A DNA stretch of 64,000 bases from Cellvibrionaceae bacterium (GTDB lineage: Bacteria; Pseudomonadota; Gammaproteobacteria; Pseudomonadales; Cellvibrionaceae), in the NCBI GenBank assembly GCA_024707385.1, contig JANPZW010000008.1, positions 1 to 64,000 of the forward strand, read 5' to 3'. The notes beneath the pieces were generated by a model. It saw nothing but the letters and a program-made list of their open reading frames with translations. It was not told where the DNA came from and searched no databases. A program made the position numbers and the translations under genes. The first letter of the stretch is position 1. The number at the start of each line of letters is the position of its first letter. This document shows positions 42,287 to 50,240 of this stretch, piece after piece.

Positions 42287-43048
42287 GTGCTGCGCTTTGC
42301 CTCCCTCGGCAGTGGCAGCAGCGGGAATGCCACGGTCGTCAGTGATGGCCAGACGCATCTGCTGATCGACTGTGGTTTCAGCGCCCGCGAGGCGGATCGC
42401 CGCCTGCGGCGCCTGCAGCTTGATCTGAGCCTGATCAGCGCCATAGTCGTGACACATGAACACGGCGACCACATTCGCGGCGTTCCCATGATCGCGCGCA
42501 AATGCGCGACACCCGTATATATGACCCCAGGGACCTACCACGCCCGCTCCCTCGGGGCGATTCCCGATCTGCGCCTGATTCGGGATTGCGCATCCTTCAA
42601 CGTTGGTAATATCACCGTCCAACCCGTTCCTGTTCCCCACGATGCCCGCGAGCCGGTGCAGTTTCTGTTTCATTGCGCAGGAAGAAAACTGGGCGTGCTG
42701 ACGGATCTTGGCAGCTTCAACCATGCGGTCATTGAGGCCTATCAAAGCTGCAACGCTCTTCTGCTTGAAGCCAATCACGATCGCCAGATGTTGGCGAGTG
42801 GGCCGTATCCTCTGTCGCTCAAGCGGCGGGTCGGCGGTCCCTGGGGACATCTGAGCAATGATCAGACTGTCGCGCTGCTGGAGCAGATCGACACCAGCCG
42901 ACTGGAACATTTGGTTGTGGGCCACATCTCCCGCCAGAACAATTCCTTGACGCTGACACAGGCCGCCCTGGCCACTCTGACCAAGCCCTTATCCATCACT
43001 GCCTTCGCCTGCCAGGACGAAGGCTTCGGCTGGCTCGAATTGGCTTGA
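42287..43048 (+). CDS. MBL-fold metallohydrolase (YycJ/WalJ-like)
   Basis: 253 residues from GTG 42287, seven bases after bamC. The start FASLGSGSSGNATVV and the metal motif THEHGDHIRG (HxHxDH) place it in the MBL superfamily group close to YycJ. Later ligands are in VPHDAREP, GVLTDLG, EANHD and VVGHISRQN. In Pseudomonas the same gene is followed by purC; here purC is missing and a non-coding AT-rich region follows. Confidence 0.87.
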   Translation: MLRFASLGSGSSGNATVVSDGQTHLLIDCGFSAREADRRLRRLQLDLSLISAIVVTHEHGDHIRGVPMIARKCATPVYMTPGTYHARSLGAIPDLRLIRDCASFNVGNITVQPVPVPHDAREPVQFLFHCAGRKLGVLTDLGSFNHAVIEAYQSCNALLLEANHDRQMLASGPYPLSLKRRVGGPWGHLSNDQTVALLEQIDTSRLEHLVVGHISRQNNSLTLTQAALATLTKPLSITAFACQDEGFGWLELA

Positions 43049-43267
43049 AATAGGGCTGTCAAGCTCTTGACTTGAAGGTTTTTCCACACTCAGCCGCAAA
43101 AAATTTTTTCTCCGTCATTTTTTCTTTAGTGACTTTCTAAAAATGCCTTGATATTTGTAAGTGACTGAAAATAAAGAACTTTTAAATGCTGTTTAAATAT
43201 GCGTCAAATCTGTGGAATCCACGTAATACGGCGCTTCTCGGCGCTTACCACAAGATAGCTCACAGAA

Positions 43268-43276
43268 TTATCCACA
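43268..43276 (+). promoter_or_regulatory. DnaA box (perfect)
   Basis: TTATCCACA, the high-affinity R1/R4-type sequence. Confidence 0.75.
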
Positions 43277-43298
43277 GAGAGTGTGGGTATCTGGTTCT

Positions 43299-43307
43299 TG
43301 TGGATAA
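43299..43307 (-). promoter_or_regulatory. DnaA box (perfect, opposite orientation)
   Basis: TGTGGATAA, the exact reverse complement of the box at 43268, centred 31 bases away (about three helical turns). Confidence 0.75.
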
Positions 43308-43437
43308 GTCTGTGGGAATCGCTTTGAAAAACTGGGAGCAGCCTTTGGATTGGCAAGAGCATGCTGCGCGACGGCAATGTCGGGCAATCGGTGCTATAAC
43401 TTGATGATAAAAATCCAGTAAACGAGGAGAACACCCC

Positions 43438-43707
43438 GTGGAAGAGCGTAGACGCTTTGAGCGCACGGCATCGGCTTTCAGGGTTGAGATATCGCACCCT
43501 TCATTCGGCACCATTATCGGCTTCACCATGGATATATCCGATGGCGGTGCGCAGGTCTCCATAGAGAACCATCCCACACCGCCTGTCGGCACCGTCGTCA
43601 ATGTCGTATTTAAAAAGAATGTCGGCCCCGTGAACACGCAGCCTGTGCCTATGAAGGTGATGCACAGTCACCGCAACATCATCGGTTTGATGTTTGTCGC
43701 CAAATAA
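43438..43707 (+). CDS. PilZ-domain cyclic-di-GMP-binding protein
   Basis: An 89-residue single PilZ domain. The N-terminal binding motif is EERRRFERTA (RxxxR type) and the second motif is DISDGGAQV (D/NxSxxG). It is a cytoplasmic c-di-GMP receptor without other domains. Start GTG 43438 follows a clear GAGGAG ribosome site. Its 3' end overlaps the convergent LRR lipoprotein gene by 29 bases. Confidence 0.88.
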   Translation: MEERRRFERTASAFRVEISHPSFGTIIGFTMDISDGGAQVSIENHPTPPVGTVVNVVFKKNVGPVNTQPVPMKVMHSHRNIIGLMFVAK

Positions 43708-44170
43708 TGCCTAGGCCCCGCAGTGAGCGGGTGGTGTGATCTTCAGGTCTTTTTTGCGTCAAGGGGGCGAGCGAGTCACATTGCAGATCCGGATTGTCAT
43801 TGATCTTCAGTAAGCGCAACTGTGGCAGTTTGGCGAGCGTCTGTGCTTGCTGTAAGCGATTGTGCGAGAGATCCAGCTCTTGCAGCGCATTGAAATGTTC
43901 GAGTCCGACGACGGATGTCAAACCGGTGTGTCGACATGCCAGGCTGGTCAGCTGTTCGACGCGCGTAATTTTCTTATCCGCGATGGTTTGTTTCAGGCAA
44001 TCAGTCAATGCCTGATCCGCCACGGCGAAATCGGCGTAGAGCGGTGGAGGTGTATAAATCGGCTGCTCGTTCAGGGTGACGGCGTAGCGTTCACAGCCGA
44101 ACAGAGCAGTTCCCAAGGATAAGACGACAATCAGTCTGGCGGGCGAGCGACGAAAGAAAGCGGTTTCCAT
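43679..44170 (-). CDS. Leucine-rich-repeat lipoprotein
   Basis: 163 residues. The signal peptide ends in a lipobox (GTALFGC). Two or three leucine-rich repeats follow: LTSVVGLEHFNALQELDLS, then HNRLQQAQTLAKLPQLRLL and INDNPDLQCDSLAPL. The tail after LAPL overlaps the PilZ stop; one extra A in the run at about 43752-43757 would give a stop shortly after TQKKT, so the last 20 residues may be false. ATG 44170 has a GGAG ribosome site. Function unknown. Confidence 0.72.
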   Translation of the reverse strand: METAFFRRSPARLIVVLSLGTALFGCERYAVTLNEQPIYTPPPLYADFAVADQALTDCLKQTIADKKITRVEQLTSLACRHTGLTSVVGLEHFNALQELDLSHNRLQQAQTLAKLPQLRLLKINDNPDLQCDSLAPLTQKRPEDHTTRSLRGLGIIWRQTSNR

Positions 44171-44362
44171 TGGGCGTCTCCACGACATAGGGCGTTGAAT
44201 GGGTGAAGCATGGTAACAAGTTCAGCCGCGATTCATAAGCGCACGCCTAAATTCTCATTGCAGTCCCGAAGCGGCCCGTTACAATACGGCCCTTTTCCGC
44301 TGGCGCAGGGCCTTTAGGGCAGGGCGATCCAGATATAAATTAAATGATTAAGGAGACATCCT

Positions 44363-45013
44363 ATGCGTAAATTGTCCGTGGCTTTATTGGCTCTGGTGCT
44401 GGCCGCCTGTACAACTCTCGATCCCTATACCGGGGAGCAGAAAACCAGTAACGCGGCAAAAGGCGCTGGGGTCGGCGCTATCACAGGCGCGGTGATCGGT
44501 GCTGCCACCGCGAGTAAAAATGATCGCAAAAAAGGCGTGTTGACTGGCGCAGCCGCTGGTGCGGCTCTCGGCGGTGGCGTTGGCGTTTATATGGATAACC
44601 AGGAGAAGGCTCTGCGTGAGCGCCTGGTTGGTTCTGGTGTGCAGGTGCGTCGCGATGGCGACAACATCCAGTTGATCATGCCGGGCAACATCACTTTCGC
44701 CACTAACAGCAGCAGCATTCGCAGCGATTTCCATCCGGTACTGGATTCTGTGGGCCAGGTTCTGGCTGAGTTCAAAAAAACCCGCATCAAAGTTTCCGGT
44801 CACACGGATAATACCGGCGGCGCGGATTTGAACCAGCGCTTGAGTGAAGATCGCGCAGCCAGCGTGAAAAATTACCTGATCGGCCGCGGCGTCGCCTCTG
44901 GTCGCGTCAATTCCATCGGTTATTCCTACCGCTATCCAATCGCGTCCAACTCTACAGCGGCCGGTAAAGAAGCAAACCGCCGTGTGGAGCTTGAGCTCGA
45001 ACCAATCGAATAA
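44363..45013 (+). CDS. OmpA-family lipoprotein with glycine-zipper domain
   Basis: 216 residues. Signal peptide with lipobox LVLAAC (Cys16). Residues about 30-85 form glycine-zipper repeats (GAGVGAITGAVIGAAT and GAAAGAALGGGVGVYMD). Residues about 100-216 are an OmpA C-terminal peptidoglycan-binding domain (SGHTDNTGGADLNQRLSEDR). Resembles YiaD/Pal-like outer-membrane lipoproteins that link the outer membrane to peptidoglycan. A strong terminator follows. Confidence 0.9.
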   Translation: MRKLSVALLALVLAACTTLDPYTGEQKTSNAAKGAGVGAITGAVIGAATASKNDRKKGVLTGAAAGAALGGGVGVYMDNQEKALRERLVGSGVQVRRDGDNIQLIMPGNITFATNSSSIRSDFHPVLDSVGQVLAEFKKTRIKVSGHTDNTGGADLNQRLSEDRAASVKNYLIGRGVASGRVNSIGYSYRYPIASNSTAAGKEANRRVELELEPIE

Positions 45014-45032
45014 TTCATTCAAGATCCTTACA

Positions 45033-45058
45033 AACGGGCTCAGGCCCGTTTTTTTTGC
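45033..45058 (+). terminator. Rho-independent terminator after the OmpA lipoprotein
   Basis: Stem AACGGGC / GCCCGTT with a TCAG loop, then a run of eight T. Confidence 0.9.
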
Positions 45059-45140
45059 CCTTCGTTTTACCCCCTCCATTCCTCTTTTGTGCACCGCCTA
45101 GCATTTTCTGCATGTGTACTCTTGATCTCGACAGCGAAGG

Positions 45141-45176
45141 TGCTACATTTTTAGCATGTGTGCTACAAATTTAGCA
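45141..45176. promoter_or_regulatory. Paired operators of the BlaI-type repressor
   Basis: Two palindromes TGCTAnnnnnnTAGCA, at 45141-45156 and 45161-45176, with centres 20 bases apart. They lie just upstream of the BlaI-family gene, as expected for autoregulation by a dimeric winged-helix repressor binding on one face of the helix. Confidence 0.75.
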
Positions 45177-45210
45177 TCTGGTGAAACCCTGTTCTGATAT
45201 CGAGCGTTTT

Positions 45211-45606
45211 ATGCAGCCATCACTACAGCAATTGAGCCGCCGCGAGCGGCAGATCATGGATGTGCTCTACGAGCGTCAACCCTGTTCAGCGCAAGAGATT
45301 CTGGAGGGCCTACCCGATCCACCGAGTTATTCCGCAGTGCGCGCACTTTTGGCGCGCTTGGTGGAGAAAGGCTTTGTGAAATTTCGCCAGGATGGTGTGC
45401 GCTATATGTATTTTCCCCGCGTGGCGGAGGAAAAGGCGCAGGAATCGGCGCTGGGCCGTTTATTGAAAACCTTTTTCAAAGGTTCTCCTGCGCGTGCAGT
45501 CAGCGCTTTGCTGGATATGGAGGCGGGCGCGATGAGCGCTCGCGAAATCGAAGAGATCGAGCGCAAAATCCAACGTTTGAAATCGCGCAAAAACAATAAT
45601 GATTGA
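45211..45606 (+). CDS. BlaI/MecI/CopY-family transcriptional repressor
   Basis: 131 residues. A winged-helix N-terminal domain (LSRRERQIMDVLYERQPCSAQEIL, then a YSAVRALLARLVEKGFVKF recognition region) and a C-terminal helical dimerisation region. In the family, a partner M56 protease triggers cleavage of the repressor. The next gene is exactly such a protease. ATG 45211 fits the family start; GTG 45181 would extend into the operator region. No beta-lactamase or copper gene is adjacent. Confidence 0.9.
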   Translation: MQPSLQQLSRRERQIMDVLYERQPCSAQEILEGLPDPPSYSAVRALLARLVEKGFVKFRQDGVRYMYFPRVAEEKAQESALGRLLKTFFKGSPARAVSALLDMEAGAMSAREIEEIERKIQRLKSRKNNND

Positions 45607-45631
45607 ACCGCTGTTGTCTCAGGGGCGTGCC

Positions 45632-47080
45632 ATGGAAATCGATGTCGTCAATCTGGTGGGACTGAATTTTGTCAAAATATGGTTTTTGCTGGCGTTGACC
45701 GGTTTTCTTTTGTCGCGCAGCCGCAACACTTCTGCCGCGACACTCCATGCACTGCTTCTGCTGACCTTGCTCGGTACTGCAATTATGCCGTTGCTCGCGA
45801 GCCGAATACCTGGGTTGTATTTAATTGTCCTGCCGCATGATTTCAACAGCGATCTTTATTGGTCGTACCATCAAGATGCGGCCAGCTGCGTATTTACGCT
45901 GATAGGGACGGGTTACCTCCTCTGTGTCATTTTTCTTTGGTTGCGACGTCTGCTGCATATTCGCCAAGCGTTCGCCGTGGCAAAAAAAGCGCGACCACTC
46001 GATATTTGCGGTCATCAAAAATTGCTCGGCGAGCTCAGCAATAAATTGTCAATTAAGCGCCGCGTCCACCTGCGTTATTCCGATGATATTTCCAGCCCTT
46101 TTACATTGGGGTTTTTTCGACCCTGGATTCTGTTGCCGCGGGAAAGTCTGCTCTGGGACGAGCATCGTCTGCGTCGTTTTTTCCTTCATGAACTTGCCCA
46201 TATCGCGCGCTGTGATTGGTTCACCAAACAATGTACCTATTGTGTGGCGGCAGCTTTCTGGATATTGCCGTCCGCCTGGAAGCGGCTAAAAGACGTGGAA
46301 TGGCTGGCGGAAATCGCGTGCGATGACATAGTCATTTCGGCGGAGGGGCGGCGTTCGGATTACGCCCACGACCTTCTGGATATGACCTCGGCACAAACGC
46401 TTGCCGGAGCCATAGGTCTGACAGAAACCCACAATCATTATCAACGCATCTCTGCAGTGTTGGACGGCGGGAGAATTCGCAACAAAAGCCCGCTGAAATT
46501 CTGGCTTCATGCCCTGGCATTTTTGCTTGTGTTGTTTTGCGTTGCGAGTTTGCAGTTGGCGCAAAAGCCTCAGCCAACTGAATCTGAGCAGCACCTGCTG
46601 CAACCGCTTGTGATTGTGGGCGCGGTAAATGATCCACAGGAATTGGATGAAGAGACAAAGGAAAAGGAATTGCTCGGTGAGTGGGCGATTTTTGACGTGG
46701 CTCCGCCTGACAATGAGCCTGCATATGTCTTGTCTGGAAAAGATTTCGCCGTAGCTCCGACGGCCACAGCACTTGAGCGCATCTGGCATGCGGCAGCCGA
46801 TGACATAAAACTCGACTTGGTGCAGCCGCTGGTAAAAATGCCGCCGCAATATCCCAGCAAAGCATTGCGCCGGGCGCGTGAAGGGGTGGTTGAGCTTAGC
46901 TTCAGCGTGCTGCCGGACGGCAGCACCTCGCAGATTGAAATTATTCGCGCAGAACCGCCAGGCCTTTTTGATAAGGCAGCGATAGAAGCGGTTAAACAAT
47001 ACCGGTACACCCCACGCGGGAACAGTATCCACGGATTGAACGAGATTTTTGAATTCAGATTGATTGAGGATGCCAATTAA
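45632..47080 (+). CDS. BlaR1-like M56 metalloprotease fused to a TonB C-terminal domain
   Basis: 482 residues. N-terminal membrane helices, then a cytoplasmic-loop zinc protease with HELAH (about residues 186-190) and downstream acidic helix EWLAEIACDD. A last membrane helix is at about 290-310, followed by a periplasmic region and a C-terminal TonB-like domain (about 395-482: PPQYPSKALRRAREGVVELSF... ending EFRLIEDAN). The penicillin-binding sensor domain of BlaR1 is replaced by TonB. ATG 45632 has an AGGGGC ribosome site; an ATG at 45599 overlaps blaI. Confidence 0.88.
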   Translation: MEIDVVNLVGLNFVKIWFLLALTGFLLSRSRNTSAATLHALLLLTLLGTAIMPLLASRIPGLYLIVLPHDFNSDLYWSYHQDAASCVFTLIGTGYLLCVIFLWLRRLLHIRQAFAVAKKARPLDICGHQKLLGELSNKLSIKRRVHLRYSDDISSPFTLGFFRPWILLPRESLLWDEHRLRRFFLHELAHIARCDWFTKQCTYCVAAAFWILPSAWKRLKDVEWLAEIACDDIVISAEGRRSDYAHDLLDMTSAQTLAGAIGLTETHNHYQRISAVLDGGRIRNKSPLKFWLHALAFLLVLFCVASLQLAQKPQPTESEQHLLQPLVIVGAVNDPQELDEETKEKELLGEWAIFDVAPPDNEPAYVLSGKDFAVAPTATALERIWHAAADDIKLDLVQPLVKMPPQYPSKALRRAREGVVELSFSVLPDGSTSQIEIIRAEPPGLFDKAAIEAVKQYRYTPRGNSIHGLNEIFEFRLIEDAN

Positions 47081-47129
47081 TCAAACGCTGCTCATAACAA
47101 CAATTCGCAGCATAATCTGGAGAACGCCA

Positions 47130-47783
47130 ATGAGCGTTTTATTAACCGAAGAAAATCATGTCTGTTCACTATTGCGCGATTTGACCATTCTGCGGGTGTT
47201 GGTGGTTGCACCTGCAGCCGTTGTAGCCACGATTGGATTGCTCTGGGGAATGGAGCGGTTGATTCGCGCCGAATCATTTATGCACCCGGAGCAGGAAATC
47301 TATCGTGTACCGGATCCTGTTATGGTTGAGCCGCCACCTCTGCAAGTGCTATACGACCGTCCCAGTCCACCAGAGAAGGTGGAACTGGAGCCGCAAGTTC
47401 CGGATTTGGAAATTGATTTAGGTCTTACCGAGCAAATATTGATGCCGCCACCGACCTCGGTGCCACCAGTGACGCGTCCGGGAGTCAGTGCGAGTTTTGG
47501 TGACTTACCCGTGGCTACTATGCTGGTGCAACCGCAGTATCCCGCGGCAGCGGCCAGTCGTGGAATCGAAGGCTATGTCGATGTGGAATTTGATGTGACA
47601 GAGACAGGCGCGACTACCAATGTGCGTGTGCTTGAAGCAGTGCCGCCGAGGATTTTTGAGAAAGAGACGATCAATGCGGTGAAGCGCTGGAAATTCACCC
47701 CGGTGATGCGCGATGGTCGGCCGGTAGCCTATTCCGGTATGACACATCGGGTGAATTTCCAGATGGAAAAGAAACAGAATTAA
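47130..47783 (+). CDS. TonB-family energy transducer
   Basis: 217 residues from ATG 47130 (GGAGA ribosome site). One N-terminal membrane helix (about 25-45) carries the His-free sequence VVAPAAVVATIGLLWGM, then a Pro/Glu-rich spacer, then a TonB C-terminal domain (PQYPAAAASRGIEGYVDVEFD ... NAVKRWKFTPVMRDGRPV). No exbB/exbD or receptor is adjacent. Third gene of the blaI-like / M56-TonB operon, 49 bases after the M56-TonB stop. Confidence 0.88.
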   Translation: MSVLLTEENHVCSLLRDLTILRVLVVAPAAVVATIGLLWGMERLIRAESFMHPEQEIYRVPDPVMVEPPPLQVLYDRPSPPEKVELEPQVPDLEIDLGLTEQILMPPPTSVPPVTRPGVSASFGDLPVATMLVQPQYPAAAASRGIEGYVDVEFDVTETGATTNVRVLEAVPPRIFEKETINAVKRWKFTPVMRDGRPVAYSGMTHRVNFQMEKKQN

Positions 47784-47811
47784 TGCGCGGTTTAAAAAAG
47801 TTGCATCCTTC

Positions 47812-47836
47812 AGCGCCCATACGGGCGCTTTTTTTT
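47812..47836. terminator. Bidirectional terminator between tonB and rnb
   Basis: Stem AGCGCCC / GGGCGCT with a four-base loop (ATAC), then eight T on the plus strand. The minus-strand rnb stop codon lies within its edge. Confidence 0.85.
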
Positions 47837-49829
47837 ATTCCTGTGCTAAAGACGTTTCGTCGGTATTTTCACTGTCTGCGTTGTCAACGTTTTCCGCTAT
47901 CGGGAAGCCTTCAGGTAGCATCATCTGCACGCGGCGTTTGCCCAGATCAACACCTGTGATGCGAACTTTGACCAGGTCGTCGAGAGCAAAGCGGCGTTCA
48001 CCAACTTGCAGAGTCATGCGTTTTGCGTCGAAGGTTTTTTCCACTTTCTTGGGGATCTGCACAAAACCTTCAAATCCGGTGTCCAGCAATTTCACCCCAA
48101 AACCCTGCTGCGTGATGATGCGGATTACACCCTCTCCCTCAAGCCCCAATTTATCCGACAGATATTGGCCGACCAGAATCTGCTCCAGCTGGCGCGACGC
48201 CTGACGGCCCTGCTGCAGGGTTTCGCGGAGTTGATCCAGCACTTTCTGCGGCATTTGTTGCGCTTGTTTACTGGCGAGAATCTGCATCAGCGACCAATGA
48301 TTGCAGAGGTCGACGTAACGTCTTATGGGGGAGGTGATGGTCGCGTAATGCTTCACGCCCATGGATAAATGCGGTTCGGTCTCGGTGCTGACTTCGCTGT
48401 TTTGCATCATGCGGCGCAGGGGTGCGAGCAGGTAACGATGATCGGCGGACGTTTGCAGGAAGTGAATAAAATCTATGTGTCCCTGCAATTCATTAATAGT
48501 ATCGGAATTAAATTCTTCGCCCAGATCTTCGCGCAGAACCGCGCGCACTTCGCCTATGCGTTCGGGCCGGAATCCCAGGTGGGTAGTGAATACGCCAGTT
48601 TTGTGCTGGGCGAGAAAATCCCCTGCGCAGATGTTTGCGCACAACATGGCTTCCTCGATCAGGCGATGAGCATCATTGCGCTCACGTTTTTGCACGGTTT
48701 CCAGAGCGCCTTTTTTATTGACGATCAAATCGTAATCCGGCTGTTCTTCATAAACTAAGTGGTGTTTTTTCCTGTATGCCTGACGCGCCAGCGTAAGCTG
48801 CTGAGCTTCTTGCAGGGAGGCTAGGGCGGCCTCGTCCGCTGAAAGCTGCACGGTGTCGCCGCGCAACATTGCGCCGACATCCTGATAAGACAATTTTTCC
48901 CGCGACTGAATTTTGCCGAACTCGAAATCATAGCTCGCGATGCTGCCGTCCGAATTGATGCTGATACGCACCAGCAGTGCGGGGCGGGATGTTCCGGGTA
49001 GTAGGGAAAATACATCGTTGGCGAGATTTTCCGGGAGCATCGATAAAGATTTTCCGGGGAGGTAGACACTCTGGCCAAAACCGCGCGCGCTTTTGGCGAT
49101 GGGTGTGCCCGGCGCGACAAAATGGCCTGGATCCGCAATGGCGACCCACAGCTCCCAGCCGTCGTTTTCTTTGCGGACAAAAATGGCATCGTCCATATCT
49201 CGCGTTGCCGCGGAATCGATAGTGACAAAAGCTAATTCGGAAAAATCCTTGCGCCCGTTCAGATCGATATTTTTGCGGATCTCATCGGCTTGGGCGGTCG
49301 CGTCGCGCGACCAGTTGCGGTGGAGTCCGAATTGGGCAACGGTGATGTTGTGATGAATAAAATCATCGCCATCGGCGCCCAGTCGCGCCACGATTTTGAC
49401 CGAGGCTTTACCGTCGTCGTACGGGTGTTTATTCAGTTCCGCCAGAACCCAGTCGTTTTCCTGGCATTTTTTCCGCAGCGGCGGGGGAATGAACAGCCAG
49501 CGCGCGCCCTGTTCTTCGGCCTGGACAAAATGATTGGTGCCTTTGATTTTGTAGCGTCCGACAAACTGGCCTGTGCCTACGTCCAGTAGTTTTTCCAGCT
49601 CGGCTTCCAGTTGATCCTTGTCATTTTTCACTACATTGACTTTGACACGATCACCGGGCAACACATGCTGCATACGCTCGGGGTTGAGAAAAGCGGTGCG
49701 GCCGTCGTCGAGTTTCACAAAACCAAAACGCCCGTTTGCGCCGACCACAATGCCTTCCGCATAGTCCTTGCTCGCAAGGATTTCTTTTTTCAACTGCGAA
49801 AGTTGGGCAATACTATTTTGGTCTAACAT
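47835..49829 (-). CDS. rnb: Exoribonuclease II (RNB family)
   Basis: A 664-residue 3'-5' hydrolytic RNase. Two cold-shock-like domains at the N terminus, the RNB catalytic domain (active-site run DSAATRDMDDAI) and a C-terminal S1 domain (GLEGEGVIRIITQQGFGVKL). Length and layout match RNase II better than the longer RNase R. A paralogous RNase R is presumably elsewhere. Confidence 0.88.
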   Translation of the reverse strand: MLDQNSIAQLSQLKKEILASKDYAEGIVVGANGRFGFVKLDDGRTAFLNPERMQHVLPGDRVKVNVVKNDKDQLEAELEKLLDVGTGQFVGRYKIKGTNHFVQAEEQGARWLFIPPPLRKKCQENDWVLAELNKHPYDDGKASVKIVARLGADGDDFIHHNITVAQFGLHRNWSRDATAQADEIRKNIDLNGRKDFSELAFVTIDSAATRDMDDAIFVRKENDGWELWVAIADPGHFVAPGTPIAKSARGFGQSVYLPGKSLSMLPENLANDVFSLLPGTSRPALLVRISINSDGSIASYDFEFGKIQSREKLSYQDVGAMLRGDTVQLSADEAALASLQEAQQLTLARQAYRKKHHLVYEEQPDYDLIVNKKGALETVQKRERNDAHRLIEEAMLCANICAGDFLAQHKTGVFTTHLGFRPERIGEVRAVLREDLGEEFNSDTINELQGHIDFIHFLQTSADHRYLLAPLRRMMQNSEVSTETEPHLSMGVKHYATITSPIRRYVDLCNHWSLMQILASKQAQQMPQKVLDQLRETLQQGRQASRQLEQILVGQYLSDKLGLEGEGVIRIITQQGFGVKLLDTGFEGFVQIPKKVEKTFDAKRMTLQVGERRFALDDLVKVRITGVDLGKRRVQMMLPEGFPIAENVDNADSENTDETSLAQE

Positions 49830-49990
49830 GGGAAGCCCCGTGGCTGTCTGAGGTCGCGCATGATATCAGCTCGGGCCCCGATCGATAAGCGCGGATGCGT
49901 GTTCCGGCAGTGTTGCGCGCCACATTGGACGATTGCAAAACTGCATCAATTAAAGCTATGCACCATTCTCTGCCAGGCCAAGGTTTCATT

Positions 49991-50239
49991 ATGTCGACTA
50001 CAGCTCACCACCACGATTTACTCCCAGGGCGCTATCGTCATTACAAAGGTCGCGACTACCAAGTGCTGGGAGTGGCGCGCCACTCCGAAACCGAGGAATC
50101 CCTGGTGGTGTATCGCTGCCTTTACGGTGATGGCAGCCTATGGGTAAGGCCGTTGTCGATGTTTCTGGAGGCTGTGACGATAGGCGGCGAAAGCGTGGCT
50201 CGGTTCAGCTATGTGGGACCAGCGGAGGAGACGCGCTGA
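49991..50239 (+). CDS. DUF1653 family protein
   Basis: 82 residues. Nearly the whole length is the family pattern: GRYRHYKGRDYQVLGVARHS, then SLVVYRCLYGDGSLWVRPLSMF. Function unknown. Its stop is one base before the GTG start of tadA. Confidence 0.86.
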   Translation: MSTTAHHHDLLPGRYRHYKGRDYQVLGVARHSETEESLVVYRCLYGDGSLWVRPLSMFLEAVTIGGESVARFSYVGPAEETR

Positions 50240-50240
50240 C

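Larger units (their letters stand above)
43049..43437. promoter_or_regulatory. AT-rich intergenic region with DnaA boxes
   Basis: 389 bases with no convincing gene. The first half (about 43085-43200) is strongly AT-rich with A- and T-runs and TTTAAATAT. The second half holds two perfect DnaA boxes (43268-43276 and 43299-43307) facing each other, a one-mismatch box at 43080-43088 and partial boxes at 43211 and 43283. This is the make-up of a DnaA-binding locus, either an origin-like site, a DnaA titration/reactivation site or a DnaA-controlled promoter for the PilZ gene. Confidence 0.55.

Noticed and set aside
43186..43404. 72-codon open frame inside the DnaA-box region
   Set aside because: No ribosome site or recognisable family; composition matches non-coding sequence and it covers both DnaA boxes.
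43049..43437. Calling this region the chromosomal origin oriC
   Set aside because: dnaA, rpmH, mnmG, parAB and other typical origin neighbours are absent. Two perfect boxes alone do not prove an origin, so it is given only as a DnaA-binding candidate.
45211..47080. Beta-lactam resistance regulator BlaI-BlaR1
   Set aside because: No beta-lactamase is present and the sensor domain is TonB, not a penicillin-binding domain.
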